Assembly (NCBI RefSeq): GCF_017161445.1
Contig: NZ_CP071060.1
Location: 3,906,001-3,970,000 of the forward strand
Origin: Niveibacterium microcysteis
GTDB taxonomy: Bacteria; Pseudomonadota; Gammaproteobacteria; Burkholderiales; Rhodocyclaceae
Direction: 5' to 3'
DNA: 64,000 bases
A program made the position numbers and the translations under genes. This document shows, piece after piece, positions 18,380 to 26,973 of this stretch (the stretch's first letter is position 1; every line of letters begins with the position of its first letter). Below the pieces are notes generated by a model that made no database searches, had not been told where the DNA came from, and saw nothing but the letters and a program-made list of their open reading frames with translations.

Positions 18380-19941
18380 GCGACAGCGCTCAGAAGGCGG
18401 CAGAAATCGTCGACGACGCCTGGCAAAGTGTCGTCGGCGGGATGGATTGGCTGAAGTCCGTACTGATCGGCGAATTCGCCGACAACCGCCCGCTTTCGGC
18501 GGTGGTCGCGGACATGCTGGTCAGCTTCGTTCCTGGCGTGGTGATTGTCACCAGTGCACGGGACGCAATTGCCGTAACGCTACGCTTGGCCCAACACCCG
18601 GAGAAGCGTGAAGAACTGATGGAGTGGGTGTTGCTTTGCGCTTGCCTCATCACGATTGCCCTCCCCCTAGCAATGGCCGCAGGCGGGGCGGTGGCAGCCG
18701 GAGTAGGCGCTGTTGTCGGAGGCATTGCGGGCTCCGAGCTTGGCGCAGCGCTTCGCGCCGTCATGCTCATGCTAGTCAAGCAGGCACAAAAGCTTGTCGA
18801 TCTCGTGCGGTTCCTTCAGAAGTTCATCAAAGGTGACATTCTCAAATTCCTGCGTGCGGTGAAGTTCGCAAAGTACGAAAAACCCTTGCTCGACGCACTC
18901 GGCAAAATCACCGGAAAGTTGATCGAACTGGTCAGATCCCTTCGGCTACACCTGGAGAGCCTTCGCTACTTCGAGTCGGTAAAACAGGCGATTGCGAAAC
19001 TCGCAGATTGGGAGAGGAAGTTCTACGCCGTTCAGCAAGATGCTCTCAAGCAAATTCCGAAGGCGCTGGTTGAGCTCGATGCCCGGCTAGCTAAAGTGCT
19101 GGCGCAAACAGCTCCAAGAGAAATCCATACCGCCTCGTCGGGCGTAAAGGTTGAACGTACGGCCGCCGCGCTGCCCCCAAAACAAGAGGTGGCTGATGCC
19201 ATCGGGCAGAGCGTTCGAAAATTGGAGCAAACTCCCGCAGCCCCAAAGCCGGCCGCTCCAGCAAGCAATCCCCCTAAGCCAGTATCACCATCTGGATCCG
19301 GCAAGACACCGAAGAAAACGCCCGTCCCACCGAACGACAAGCCTCCTCTGAAGGACAAACCGGACAGCGTCAAGACTGCCGAAGAGGGAAAAAATACGAA
19401 GAGACAAGAAACCATTGACCCCCTAGTGCAGGCGGAGCGCGAACACGTTAGCGCGCTCTCACGAGCCGGCAAAATCGAAGAGGCGCGGCAGTACCTTAAG
19501 GAGCGCGTGCTAGATAATCCGGCGATCGCGGCAAAGGACAAACCACAGGCGCTTATTGACAGACTTGACGTTTCTTCCGCAAAGGACAAGGCCGTTTTCT
19601 GGTCTGGAGACTTACCAGCCGCAAAATCATTCGCTGAGGAAATCGGTGGCGTCACGCTCGAAAGCACTACTGGCGGTAAAGTGGTTGACGGTTGGGATGA
19701 GCTAGGCACTGCATTTCCGGGGTGGGAAGGAAGCCCACCACCAAACGGCCACGACTTCTGGAGCGGCCTATCTAGGAAGTACGCGGAAGGCACATCCGGA
19801 ACCGTTAACGTCGTTCAATCCGCAGAAAAGGCCGCACAGGGCGGCGGCGGAATTTGGAAAGGTACAGAAGGTCCGGTTCTCTCTACACTGCAAGACAAAG
19901 GCGTCGTTGACGACATCATCTTCCATGTAGTTGGTAAATAA
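18376..19941 (+). CDS. T6SS cargo effector with predicted ADP-ribosyl-cyclase-like (NADase) C-terminal domain
   Basis: A 521-residue protein starting at the ATG that overlaps the vgrG stop. The N-terminal region has a long hydrophobic segment (about 85-120), then helical coils to about 245, a Pro/Lys-rich linker (about 264-345) and a C-terminal domain (about 400-521). I read this domain as the ADP-ribosyl cyclase/CD38 fold. FWSG (408-411), TLEST (427-431), Trp440, DFWSGLSRKYAEG (460-472) and TEGPVLSTL (497-505) fall in the order of CD38 FWS, TLEDT, catalytic Trp125, FWKTVSRRFAEA and the Glu226 segment. Trp440, Trp462 and Glu498 would be the catalytic counterparts. NAD degradation is therefore predicted. 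GC is lower than in flanking genes. The family call is from memory of CD38, not from a search. Confidence 0.72.
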   Translation: MSDSAQKAAEIVDDAWQSVVGGMDWLKSVLIGEFADNRPLSAVVADMLVSFVPGVVIVTSARDAIAVTLRLAQHPEKREELMEWVLLCACLITIALPLAMAAGGAVAAGVGAVVGGIAGSELGAALRAVMLMLVKQAQKLVDLVRFLQKFIKGDILKFLRAVKFAKYEKPLLDALGKITGKLIELVRSLRLHLESLRYFESVKQAIAKLADWERKFYAVQQDALKQIPKALVELDARLAKVLAQTAPREIHTASSGVKVERTAAALPPKQEVADAIGQSVRKLEQTPAAPKPAAPASNPPKPVSPSGSGKTPKKTPVPPNDKPPLKDKPDSVKTAEEGKNTKRQETIDPLVQAEREHVSALSRAGKIEEARQYLKERVLDNPAIAAKDKPQALIDRLDVSSAKDKAVFWSGDLPAAKSFAEEIGGVTLESTTGGKVVDGWDELGTAFPGWEGSPPPNGHDFWSGLSRKYAEGTSGTVNVVQSAEKAAQGGGGIWKGTEGPVLSTLQDKGVVDDIIFHVVGK

Positions 19942-19948
19942 ACCTGCC

Positions 19949-20548
19949 ATGTCTATTGCATTTGATCGATTCTTAAAAGAGTACAGCGCAACCGGCCACG
20001 AGAAGCTGGATGGTTATACGCTGTCGAATCTCGACGGCTTGACCGCAGTTGAACGCGAGCAAGCCATCTCGTTACTGAAATCCGAAGCGCCCCAATTCGT
20101 AGGCGCTTACGAACCATTGGCTCGTCTTTCGCCAGCAGCAGCTCTCGAAGTGTTGTTATTGATTGAGCACGACCAACCAAGAAGTGAATTCCGCGCTGCA
20201 TACGCTCTCTATTACTGGCTTTGGAAGCTCACCGGCCAAGAGGACTATGAGAAGAAGTTCGTTGAATCCAGACGATCCGTGCCGAACTCAAGCTTGCCTG
20301 CGTACTTCGCATATGCAGCTCAAATGGCCGAGTCGCGGCACATCGAAATGATGCTCGAGGGTGCCGTACTCTCAGAGACAGATGAAACAGCAGTAGGCTC
20401 CGCCGCGCGGACGCTTCTTAACAAACATGGCTTCAGCCGCGAGAATCCTGCAACCAAGGCAGAGTATTTGGCACTTTGGCGCACGCTTACCGAAGGAGCG
20501 CCAGCACAGAAGATCGCCATTTTGAATCGCCTGACATCGGGGTCATAA
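19949..20548 (+). CDS. Putative immunity protein to the upstream toxin
   Basis: A 199-residue, mostly helical, soluble acidic protein with no signal peptide (starts MSIAFDRFLKEYSATG). It begins 7 bases after the toxin stop and is of similarly low GC. Repeated helical segments (ALEVLLLIEHDQP, AYALYYWLWKL, AYFAYAAQMAESRHIEMML) suggest a HEAT-like bundle. Position, size and cytoplasmic nature fit the antidote of a cytoplasmically acting NAD-degrading toxin. I recognise no family. Confidence 0.6.
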   Translation: MSIAFDRFLKEYSATGHEKLDGYTLSNLDGLTAVEREQAISLLKSEAPQFVGAYEPLARLSPAAALEVLLLIEHDQPRSEFRAAYALYYWLWKLTGQEDYEKKFVESRRSVPNSSLPAYFAYAAQMAESRHIEMMLEGAVLSETDETAVGSAARTLLNKHGFSRENPATKAEYLALWRTLTEGAPAQKIAILNRLTSGS

Positions 20549-20876
20549 CTCCGATCAGACGCCCGGGATGCTCCACCAGAGAGGGCGCCAGCTCTTTCGA
20601 ATGCCATTCGGTCCTCTGTTCTGGCGAGAAGCAGACTACAAAGACGTGAACCACTCCTGGGCGCCGGCGTCGGATACAGCCAGCAGCAAGGCCCCCGCGG
20701 CAGCCCCGCGAGGCGTGCAGGGATTCATTGTTGCCTTGCCGACCGAGTGGACGCGCGGCGAGGATAATCTGTTCTCCAACACCCACATTGCAACCAACGC
20801 GCGCAACGAAGCCGCGCGCCCTGACGCCGCAATTGCACTGCGCGAAAGCACTTCGCCGAAGGAAACCGCCGCATGA
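20535..20876 (+). pseudogene. Remnant of an effector 3' end upstream of Tli4-type immunity gene
   Basis: An open frame runs from just after an in-frame stop at 20532 to a TGA at 20876 that overlaps the ATG of the next gene (ATGA). That coupling is what one expects from a real upstream gene, yet the frame has no good start: the first ATG at 20568 has no ribosome-binding site and lies 20 bases after the previous gene. The peptide (for example GVQGFIVALPTEWTRGEDNLF) has no signal or domain I recognise. I infer the surviving C-terminus of an older effector. A short intact gene of 102 residues is the alternative. Confidence 0.45.
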
Positions 20877-22147
20877 CCTTCCTCCTTCGAGGCCGCACGG
20901 CGCAGGCCGCACTGACCCTCATGCTCTGCGCCTGCCAGCCTAGCGGTGCGCAGTCGCCGCGGCCCGCCCCGGCCCCCACCGAACAAGACCTTGCGGCGGC
21001 CTATCACCCAGGCTACAGCGTAGCACCGGGCGTGCGCTCGGAATGCTTAGGGCGCTTGGTGTTCGAAGTGCCTGCACAGCCCAAATTCGAATGGGGCCTG
21101 CCTAAGCGCGTGCGCACCAACGAAGAAATCTTGGGCTTCTCTCGCATCCTGCGCGGGGAAGACGTCATCCGGGTGGCGAACGTCAATGTGGTGGTGGCAG
21201 CAGAAGCATCTCGCAAGACGATCTTGGAAATGCAGGAATCAGTGGATGACGACAAGCACATTGCGTTACATCGCATTGACGAGAATATTCGGATAGAAAG
21301 GCTTTCCGCCAAAGACTTCACAGAGCAGTTAGAAGCACCCGAGACCAAGGCAGATGCAGTGAGAACGGCTGACTACAAGAAGGCGATGCAAGACGCGCTG
21401 AATAATGCGGAGGCATTGGCTGCCAGCAAGCGGGAATTCGACCACGACTGGCACCCCACCGACTGGGGTCTGCCCAACAGCACCGGCTACATTGCCGGCC
21501 CCACGCTCTACGCCTTCGTCCTGCGCGGGGGCTATGCCTTCCAGTTCATGTCCACGGGAGGAGAGGGCGAAGCGCCGTTTGATCAGCGCGTGGTGGCTTT
21601 CAAGGATCTGCTGTCGCGCTTCGAATACCGACCGCTCTACCAAGTGCCCAACAAGCCGGGGCTGTGCATTCCGCACGGCTTCATCCGCGACGATGGTCAG
21701 GGGCATTTTCAGGCTGAGGTGTCGTACCGCTTTACCGACAGCCCGGGGGTGATCTACACCCTTGCCACCGCGGTGGAGGGCGAGCGCAACTTCAACCCAA
21801 CCGAGCCCTTGCTCGAAGCAACCGCGCGTTCAACGGTCGCAGGGCTGCTCGGCAACGGCTATGGCCGCAAGATCCAGGCCATTGGCCCCAAGGGCACGAA
21901 CGTCGGGGCGCGGCCGGCGGTGCTGGGCGGCATCTACACCCTTGAGGGTACGCCCGGCTACAGCCTCTACGTCGGTGCGCGGGGCTGGGACCACTCGCGG
22001 GTGCTGCCCTTCGTGTCGCTCAACATGCGCAGCTTCGACCGCGAGACCGCTCCCGACGATCTCAAGGTCAATCCCCCCGCGTTCGAGCAGAGCATGAAGC
22101 GATTTGAGTTGACGCTGAGCTCACTGCGGACGCGTAAGGCCCAATAG
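20873..22147 (+). CDS. Tli4-family T6SS immunity lipoprotein
   Basis: A 424-residue protein with a lipoprotein signal (ALTLMLCACQPSG, lipobox ending at Cys) and thus a periplasmic, membrane-anchored location. Two domains follow: an N-terminal part (about 40-240) and a C-terminal part with GGIYTLEGTPGYSLYVGARG, the kind of sequence seen in Tli4_C. Tli4 proteins neutralise Tle4-type phospholipase effectors in the periplasm. No lipase gene is present next to it; only the short coupled frame upstream. It may be an orphan antidote kept after the effector was lost. Confidence 0.75.
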   Translation: MTFLLRGRTAQAALTLMLCACQPSGAQSPRPAPAPTEQDLAAAYHPGYSVAPGVRSECLGRLVFEVPAQPKFEWGLPKRVRTNEEILGFSRILRGEDVIRVANVNVVVAAEASRKTILEMQESVDDDKHIALHRIDENIRIERLSAKDFTEQLEAPETKADAVRTADYKKAMQDALNNAEALAASKREFDHDWHPTDWGLPNSTGYIAGPTLYAFVLRGGYAFQFMSTGGEGEAPFDQRVVAFKDLLSRFEYRPLYQVPNKPGLCIPHGFIRDDGQGHFQAEVSYRFTDSPGVIYTLATAVEGERNFNPTEPLLEATARSTVAGLLGNGYGRKIQAIGPKGTNVGARPAVLGGIYTLEGTPGYSLYVGARGWDHSRVLPFVSLNMRSFDRETAPDDLKVNPPAFEQSMKRFELTLSSLRTRKAQ

Positions 22148-22446
22148 CCCTCACTCTGGCCTCGCAGGACTGGTGAGAGCGCCCGTCCACTGGATTACCC
22201 CGGAGCGCTCGCAAGTTCCGCGGCCCACAAACCTCGCTGGTGCGGCACACCGCAACAACCGGGCGAGAGCCGGAGCCGATGTAGCCGCCACATTCACGGC
22301 AATCAAGACTGGAACGCCCGCAAAGTCATTGCTGCGGCCGCCCGCGCTTCGCTCGCGGCGATCGTCGGCCGAACCATGCCCCCACACTCTGTGCGCCATC
22401 GCGACTTTGCGGCACACTGAGGCGACTCCCTTTATCGCTCGCCGCA
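22148..22446. other. Intergenic region, no gene seen
   Basis: About 300 bases between the Tli4-type gene and the EEP-family gene. I see no convincing coding frame, terminator or operator. It presumably holds the promoter of the following EEP-clsB pair. Confidence 0.5.
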
Positions 22447-23196
22447 ATGACGCGCCTCCGGATCTGCTCGTACAACATCCACAAGGGTTTCTCGCAGTTC
22501 AACCGCCGCATGGTGATTCATGACCTGCGCGAGCGGCTGCGGGGGTTGAATTCGGATGTGGTGTTCTTGCAGGAGGTGCAGGGGCTGCATCTGGGGCATC
22601 AGGCGCAGCACGACGACTGGCCCGCGATGCCGCAGCACGAGTTCCTCGCGCAGGGCAACTGGCAGCAAACGGCGTATGGCGGAAACGCGGTGTATCGGCA
22701 GGGGCATCACGGCAATGCGCTGATTTCGAAGCTACCGATCTTGACCGCGGATAACCAGGATGTGTCGCTGACCCGCTTCGAGCGACGCGGCCTGCTGCAT
22801 TGTGTGCTGGGCATGGACAACGGTGTGCCGCTGCACGCGATCTGTGTGCATGTGTCGCTGACCGATGCGCAACGTCGGCGCCAGCTCTCTAGCCTGATCG
22901 AGCGGGTGCATGAGGAGATTCCGCCGGATGCGCCGGTGATCATTGCCGGTGACTTCAACGATTGGCACAGCAAGGCGAACGAGTGGCTCGCGCGCCAGCT
23001 CGGTATGCAGGAGGTGTTTACCGAACTCACGGGGCGGCCGGCGCGCAGCTTCCCGAGCAAGCTACCTTTGCTCACGCTCGATCGGATCTACGTACGCCAC
23101 CTGCGCCCGACCCAGGCCGAAGTGTTGCGCGGCCATGGCTGGGCGAACGTATCGGACCATGCGCCGCTCACCGCGGAGCTGGTCTACACCGGCTGA
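22447..23196 (+). CDS. Endonuclease/exonuclease/phosphatase (EEP) family protein, YbhP-like
   Basis: A 249-residue EEP-fold hydrolase with the family landmarks: RICSYNIHKGF at the N-terminus, FLQEVQG (metal-binding Glu), IIAGDFNDWHSK (catalytic GDFN) and the terminal VSDHAPLTAEL (SDH). There is no signal peptide. It lies one base from the following cardiolipin synthase gene, reproducing the common ybhP-clsB pairing, so a phosphodiesterase or phosphatase role near phospholipid metabolism is likely; the substrate is unknown. Confidence 0.9.
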   Translation: MTRLRICSYNIHKGFSQFNRRMVIHDLRERLRGLNSDVVFLQEVQGLHLGHQAQHDDWPAMPQHEFLAQGNWQQTAYGGNAVYRQGHHGNALISKLPILTADNQDVSLTRFERRGLLHCVLGMDNGVPLHAICVHVSLTDAQRRRQLSSLIERVHEEIPPDAPVIIAGDFNDWHSKANEWLARQLGMQEVFTELTGRPARSFPSKLPLLTLDRIYVRHLRPTQAEVLRGHGWANVSDHAPLTAELVYTG

Positions 23197-23197
23197 C

Positions 23198-24373
23198 ATG
23201 CCTGCGCCGCTGCTCCCCGGTAACGCCCTGACGCTGCTCGAATGCGGTGCGGAGTACTTCCCCGCGCTGATCGCTGCAATCGACGCCGCGCGCATCGAGG
23301 TGCACCTGGAGACCTACATTTACGCCAGCGATGCGACGGGTGAGGCGGTCACCGCGGCGCTCAGCCGGGCGGCAGCGCGCGGCTGCGCGGTACGGGTGCT
23401 GGTGGATGGCTTCGGAGGCCGCGATTTTGTCGATCACACTGCGCCACGGCTCCGAGAGGCCGGCGTCGAAGTGCTGATCTACCGGCAGGAACTACGCGCC
23501 CTGCGCTTTCGCCGCCACCGCCTGCGGCGGTTGCACCGCAAGCTGGCAGTCATCGACGCACGGGTTGCCTTCGTTGGCGGCATCAACATCATCGACGACA
23601 TGGATACGCCCGGCCAGACACCACCGCGCTTCGACTATGCGGTGAAGGTGGAAGGCCCGCTGCTGGGCCCGATCCACACCTCGGTGCACCGAGTGTGGTG
23701 GCTGGTGAGTTGGGCCGGTTTGCGCGAGCGCCCAGCCTGGCAAAGCGAACTGGCGGCCTCCCCCTTGCCGGTTGGCGCGGTACGCGCCGCCTTCGTAGTG
23801 CGCAACAACCTGCGCAACCGGCGCGACATCGAGAACGCCTACCTCGATGCGATCGCTCAGGCGCGGCGCGAGATCGTGATTGCGAACGCCTACTTCTTGC
23901 CCGGCCGGCGCTTCCGCCAGGCCCTGATCGAAGCTGCGCGGCGCGGTTGCAACGTGGTGCTGCTGTTGCAAGGTCGCGTGGAGTACGTGTTGTTGCACTA
24001 CGCCACGCGGGCCCTCTATCCGCACCTGCTGGCCGGCGGCGTGCGCATCTTCGAATACCGCAAGAGCTTCCTTCACGCAAAGGTGGCGGTATGCGACGGG
24101 CACTGGGCGACGGTGGGTTCATCCAACATCGACCCCTTCAGCCTGATGCTCGCGCGCGAGGCGAATGTAGTGGTCCGTGACGTCGGCTTCGCCGGCGAAC
24201 TACGCGCAAGCCTCGACCAAGCAATGCAGGACGGCGCGATCGAACTGCTACTGGCCGAACACCAGCGGGCGCCATGGTATCGGCGCTTCGCGAGCTGGAG
24301 CGCCTACATGGTGGTGCGCGCCATGATGGGCATCGTTGGGGTACGCGCGGCGGACCGCGGCCCACCGGCCTGA
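23198..24373 (+). CDS. clsB: Cardiolipin synthase B (phospholipase D family)
   Basis: A 391-residue PLD-superfamily enzyme with two HKD motifs: HRKLAVIDARVAFVGGIN (about residue 107) and HAKVAVCDGHWATVGSSN (about residue 290). ClsB-type enzymes make cardiolipin from phosphatidylglycerol, in some cases with phosphatidylethanolamine as the second donor. It lacks the N-terminal membrane helices of ClsA, consistent with the B type. The ATG at 23198 follows the EEP-family stop with a one-base gap; both are probably one operon. Confidence 0.93.
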   Translation: MPAPLLPGNALTLLECGAEYFPALIAAIDAARIEVHLETYIYASDATGEAVTAALSRAAARGCAVRVLVDGFGGRDFVDHTAPRLREAGVEVLIYRQELRALRFRRHRLRRLHRKLAVIDARVAFVGGINIIDDMDTPGQTPPRFDYAVKVEGPLLGPIHTSVHRVWWLVSWAGLRERPAWQSELAASPLPVGAVRAAFVVRNNLRNRRDIENAYLDAIAQARREIVIANAYFLPGRRFRQALIEAARRGCNVVLLLQGRVEYVLLHYATRALYPHLLAGGVRIFEYRKSFLHAKVAVCDGHWATVGSSNIDPFSLMLAREANVVVRDVGFAGELRASLDQAMQDGAIELLLAEHQRAPWYRRFASWSAYMVVRAMMGIVGVRAADRGPPA

Positions 24374-24496
24374 CGCGAACGCCTGCGCCCAACGAGGGCC
24401 GCCGTTCGCGCCCGCCTCACGCGTTTTGCGCCGCGCTGGCGTCGATTCATCCTTGCGCACTGGCCGATCCGCGCGGCCGCAGGGCATCATCTCGGC

Positions 24497-25567
24497 ATGA
24501 AACCTTGCACTCGCACCCCGGTACCGCCGCGCCACTATCTGCAGGAACTGCCGTTGTTGCTTGTCTTCAACACGGTGTTCGCGGCGCTGTGGACCACCGT
24601 ATCCGGCAGCGGATTTGGCGAAGCACTGGTCTATAGCCAGTGCATTGGCGGGCTGTGCTACCTGTCATCGATCCCGATCCGCTACATCCGCTACCCCGCA
24701 CTCAAGTTCGCCTGGGGCATCGCGGGCGGCGCACTCGGGGTGGTCGGCGGCATGATGCTCGCCACCGCGCTGCGCGGGCATCCGGCCACCGCCGCGCTGA
24801 CCCAGTCGCCCTATGCGTGGCGGCTCACCTTTGGTTTCTCGGCCGTCGCATTTGCGCTCTGCTTCGCCTTCTTCTGGTGGCGAGAGGTGGCCGAGCGCCG
24901 ATCCGCCGAACTCGCCGCCCGCGCGGCGCAGGCCGATGCCGCGCGCACCGAAGCCGAGCGTGCCGCCGCCAGCGCACAATTGGCCGCGCTGCAGGCGCAG
25001 ATCGAACCGCACTTCCTGTTCAACACCCTGGCCAACCTGCGCAGCCTGATCGGGCGCGACCCCGAGCTCGCTCGCACCCTGCTCGATCGCCTGATCGAGT
25101 GGCTGCGCGCCACGCTGCAGGCATCGCGCACGCCGCACACCACGCTCGCGGCGGAGTTCGAATTGCTGAGCGCCTACCTCGACATCCAACGTATCCGTAT
25201 GGGCGGCCGGCTCACCGTCGAGACGCGCGTGGCGCCCGCCTTGCGCGAACTGCAATTGCCACCACTGTTGCTGCAGCCGCTGGTGGAAAACGCCATCGCC
25301 CACGGTATCGAACAGAAGGCCGGGCCTGCCCACATTGCGTTGCTGGCCGAGTTGCGCGACGGGCGCGTGCGGCTCGCAGTGACCGACAACGGCGTCGGGC
25401 TCGGCGCTTCGAACACGCAAGGCACCGGACTCGGTCTGGAAAATGTGCAGGCGCGGCTGGCTTCGTGTTTTGGCGACGATGCGCGCCTGTCGGTTGAGAG
25501 CGCGCCGGGAGGCGGCGTGTGCGCAAGCATTGAGATCCCCGCCGATCGTGCTGGAGTACACGCATGA
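24497..25567 (+). CDS. LytS/AlgZ-type membrane sensor histidine kinase
   Basis: A 356-residue kinase. Four membrane helices occupy about residues 17-130, a coiled-coil helix follows (about 130-165), then the His_kinase domain with the phospho-acceptor motif QIEPHFLFNTLANLRSL, and a HATPase region with LLLQPLVENAIAHG and VTDNGVGLG. This belongs to the LytS/YehU/AlgZ class, which pairs with LytTR regulators. Its stop overlaps the next gene's ATG (ATGA). The signal is unknown. Confidence 0.92.
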   Translation: MKPCTRTPVPPRHYLQELPLLLVFNTVFAALWTTVSGSGFGEALVYSQCIGGLCYLSSIPIRYIRYPALKFAWGIAGGALGVVGGMMLATALRGHPATAALTQSPYAWRLTFGFSAVAFALCFAFFWWREVAERRSAELAARAAQADAARTEAERAAASAQLAALQAQIEPHFLFNTLANLRSLIGRDPELARTLLDRLIEWLRATLQASRTPHTTLAAEFELLSAYLDIQRIRMGGRLTVETRVAPALRELQLPPLLLQPLVENAIAHGIEQKAGPAHIALLAELRDGRVRLAVTDNGVGLGASNTQGTGLGLENVQARLASCFGDDARLSVESAPGGGVCASIEIPADRAGVHA

Positions 25568-26337
25568 ACTCGACCATTCGCGCTGTCGTCGCCGACGACG
25601 AACCCTTGCTACGCGCCGACCTTGTCGATGCCTTGCGGCAACTATGGCCCGCACTGCAGATCGTCGCCGAAGCGGACGATGGTGACGCAGCGCTGGCGGC
25701 CTGCCGCGCACAGCGCCCGGACATCGCGTTTCTCGATATCCGCATGCCGGGTCAATCGGGCATGTCGGTCGCGGAGACCCTGCTGAACGAAGGCGTTGCG
25801 CCTTTGCTGGTATTCGTTACCGCGTACGACAGTTTCGCGGTAGAGGCCTTCGAGCGCGAAGCGGTGGACTACCTGCTGAAGCCCTTCACCACGCAACGGC
25901 TGGAGCACTGCATTACCAAACTGCGCAAGCGCCTTGAACAACCGACCACAGCACCCGATCTCGCAAGCCTGATCGCGGCGCTGCAACGCGGCGTAAGCCC
26001 GGCCCCCGCGGCCCGGCTCAACTGGGTGCGCGCCGCAGTGGGCGACACGGTGAAAATGCTCGCCGTGAAAGACGTGATCTACTTCGCTGCCACCGACAAG
26101 TACGTCGCGGTGTTCACGCAGGAAGGCGAATCGCTGATCCGCACGCCGCTCAAGGAACTGCTGGATCAACTCGATCCGGCCGACTTCCAGCAGATCCACC
26201 GCGGACTCATCGTGAACCTGCGCCATGTACAAAGCGCGCGGCCAGACGGCAATGGCCGGGTACTACTCAAGCTCGCCGGCCGGCCGGAGACCCTGACGGT
26301 ATCGCGCAGCTACGCCCACCTGTTCCGGCAGATGTAG
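25564..26337 (+). CDS. LytTR-family response regulator (AlgR/YehT-like)
   Basis: A 257-residue regulator with a receiver domain (Asp58 in FLDIRMPG, and the K of YLLKPF) and a C-terminal LytTR DNA-binding domain (about residues 150-257; DVIYFAATDKYVAVFT, QQIHRGLIVNLRHV). It is translationally coupled to the sensor kinase upstream. LytTR regulators bind pairs of direct repeats; no target site was identified here. Confidence 0.94.
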   Translation: MNSTIRAVVADDEPLLRADLVDALRQLWPALQIVAEADDGDAALAACRAQRPDIAFLDIRMPGQSGMSVAETLLNEGVAPLLVFVTAYDSFAVEAFEREAVDYLLKPFTTQRLEHCITKLRKRLEQPTTAPDLASLIAALQRGVSPAPAARLNWVRAAVGDTVKMLAVKDVIYFAATDKYVAVFTQEGESLIRTPLKELLDQLDPADFQQIHRGLIVNLRHVQSARPDGNGRVLLKLAGRPETLTVSRSYAHLFRQM

Positions 26338-26348
26338 CCGCGCGGCGC

Positions 26349-26768
26349 TCAGAGGTTTTCTTCCTTCTGCGTATAGTCGTGGCGGCTGTCGCGGGTGTTC
26401 TTCTGCACCGCCACCGCCGCAAACAGGCTCAGCGCAAAGGCCATCGCGTAGAAGCCCTTCTCGCTCGGCGCCAGCGTGGCATTCCACAGGCCCACGCAGA
26501 GCAGCAGGATCGAGACCGCCACCGAGACCCACGCCAGGCCGAAGTAGATGCCGGTAACCGGGATGCCTTCGAGCTTGTCGCGCACGCTCTTCTGCAGCGA
26601 CACGGCGGCAAACAGGCCGTAGAGAATGAGCGTGAAGTAATAGCCCTTCTCGTTGAGCTGCATCTGCGCATTCCACAGGCCAGCGCAATAGGCGCCGACG
26701 CCAAGGAACAACGCGATCCACGATGCGCCGACGAATGCGGCAGAAGGCTTATGAAATTCGCTGGCCAT
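26349..26768 (-). CDS. YiaA/YiaB family inner membrane protein
   Basis: A 139-residue protein with four membrane helices arranged as two similar halves: [21 protein letters not shown] with [22 protein letters not shown], and [21 protein letters not shown] with [22 protein letters not shown]. The repeated LWNA...EKG(Y/F) pattern is the YiaAB two-helix domain twice. Function is unknown. The ATG at 26768 has an AGAGGAAA site. It converges on the LytTR gene with only 11 bases between the stops. Confidence 0.9.
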   Translation of the reverse strand: MASEFHKPSAAFVGASWIALFLGVGAYCAGLWNAQMQLNEKGYYFTLILYGLFAAVSLQKSVRDKLEGIPVTGIYFGLAWVSVAVSILLLCVGLWNATLAPSEKGFYAMAFALSLFAAVAVQKNTRDSRHDYTQKEENL

Positions 26769-26900
26769 GTTTCCTCTGAAGTCTGATTGATTCGGGCGTT
26801 TCCGGCCCGTGGGCATTGTCAGCTAGCGGCGCCCGCGGCGCGAGCCAGATTTGCGGCCGACGGCGGAAGATTCCGCGCCGCACGCACTGCCGGCAAGTGC

Positions 26901-26932
26901 GCCCGGCGCCGGTATCAAAACCTGCGCCGGGC
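26901..26932 (-). other. Hairpin downstream of the GH31 gene
   Basis: GCCCGGCGC and GCGCCGGGC form a perfect 9-bp stem around 14 bases, about 42 bases past the GH31 stop on the minus strand. No T-tract follows, so a terminator role is uncertain. Confidence 0.35.
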
Positions 26933-26973
26933 AGGGTCACTTCGGTGCGCCCTCCGTCAGCGCTGTGACGCCA

